Below, piece by piece: positions 63,752-64,000 of a DNA stretch of 64,000 nt. The notes beneath the pieces were generated by a model that saw only the letters and a list, made by a program, of their open reading frames with translations, ran no database searches and was not told the origin of the DNA. The first letter of the stretch is position 1. Each line of letters starts with the position of its first letter. Position numbers and translations under genes: made by a program. The DNA is from Pycnococcus provasolii. Taxonomy: Eukaryota > Chlorophyta > Pseudoscourfieldiophyceae > Pseudoscourfieldiales > Pycnococcaceae. The stretch is from positions 744,001-808,000 of the forward strand of contig OW568868.1 in the NCBI GenBank assembly GCA_938743325.2. The letters run 5' to 3'.

Positions 63752-64000
63752 ATGGCGACATCTATGGCGGCCAGCGCACCCGCGCCTGAAGCTGACGCTC
63801 TCGGCAAGGCCCCTCCTCCTGCTTCTTTGGAAGATGTGCGCTCCTTGCGCGATTCCCTATACGCTTCTTTGCAGTCCATGTGGCGTGCCTCCACAGATGA
63901 AGAGTCTCTCCAAATTGCAAAGAACTTTGTAGCCGAAGATGCTATTTTGGATATCTGCGCGCCCGTGGAACGACTCATAGGCGCACAGGCGTTCTTTCAA
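63752..64000 (+). CDS. NTF2/SnoaL-like protein, 5' part only
   Basis: The window ends after 83 codons from ATG 63752. The Ala/Pro-rich start is followed by L-R-D-S-L-Y-A-S-L-Q-S-M-W, F-V-A-E-D-A-I-L-D-I-C-A-P and G-A-Q-A-F-F, the beginning of an NTF2-like domain similar to those of the preceding gene. The rest lies outside the window. It is divergent from, and probably paralogous to, the two-domain protein. Confidence 0.65.
   Translation, partial: MATSMAASAPAPEADALGKAPPPASLEDVRSLRDSLYASLQSMWRASTDEESLQIAKNFVAEDAILDICAPVERLIGAQAFFQ

Noticed and set aside
51981-64000. Bacterial (cyanobacterial) contamination
   Set aside because: Flanking genes are eukaryotic, base composition is similar to neighbours, there are no operon-like spacings or Shine-Dalgarno patterns, and a probable intron is present.
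1-64000. tRNA, rRNA or snRNA genes
   Set aside because: Looking for B-box and cloverleaf patterns by eye gave none convincing; a covariance-model search would be decisive.

Overview
The window looks like nuclear DNA of a small photosynthetic eukaryote, most likely a marine green (prasinophyte-type) picoalga. Genes are mostly single-exon with short intergenic gaps, but three spliced genes can be reconstructed (ribosomal protein eL31, a PHD-finger protein and an HTH protein). Plastid-type genes (a DUF1995 protein, a Tat-type thylakoid-lumen protein) sit beside purely eukaryotic ones (AP-2 mu, eIF3f, PEN-2, cathepsin Z). Telomere-like repeats of the plant type (CCCTAAA/TTTAGGG) are scattered between genes. 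The genus cannot be fixed from sequence alone.

Layout. 0-32.5 kb is gene-dense housekeeping and membrane/secretory DNA: a plastid membrane protein, DUF1995, PEN-2, eIF3f, eL31, GFAT, a lysine-less lipoyl-like protein, a PHD protein, a secreted RCC1-like protein, a secreted His/Asp-rich protein, a purple acid phosphatase, an HhH protein, a DUF1415-SET fusion, a flavin oxidase-SDR fusion and AP-2 mu. 33-44.4 kb is rich in mobile DNA (an HTH gene, a TA-type MITE, a Ginger-like element with 225-bp inverted repeats, a DIRS/PAT-like retroelement remnant) surrounding an ammonium transporter fused to two nucleotide-cyclase domains. 44.4-51 kb holds a CCX-type cation exchanger, an SLC37-like transporter and a tandem cathepsin Z.

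52-64 kb is the most notable part: a candidate mycosporine-like amino acid (sunscreen) biosynthetic cluster. It contains a MysC-MysD fusion, a MysA-type sugar-phosphate cyclase, a MysB-type O-methyltransferase fused to an NAD-type short-chain dehydrogenase, an MFS transporter and two NTF2/SnoaL-like genes, the last cut by the window end. Together these could convert sedoheptulose 7-phosphate to 4-deoxygadusol (MysA, MysB), add glycine (MysC) and a second amino acid (MysD), then tailor and export or store the product (SDR, NTF2-like proteins, MFS). The first steps follow established MysA-D chemistry; the tailoring and transport roles are inferred from gene neighbourhood only.
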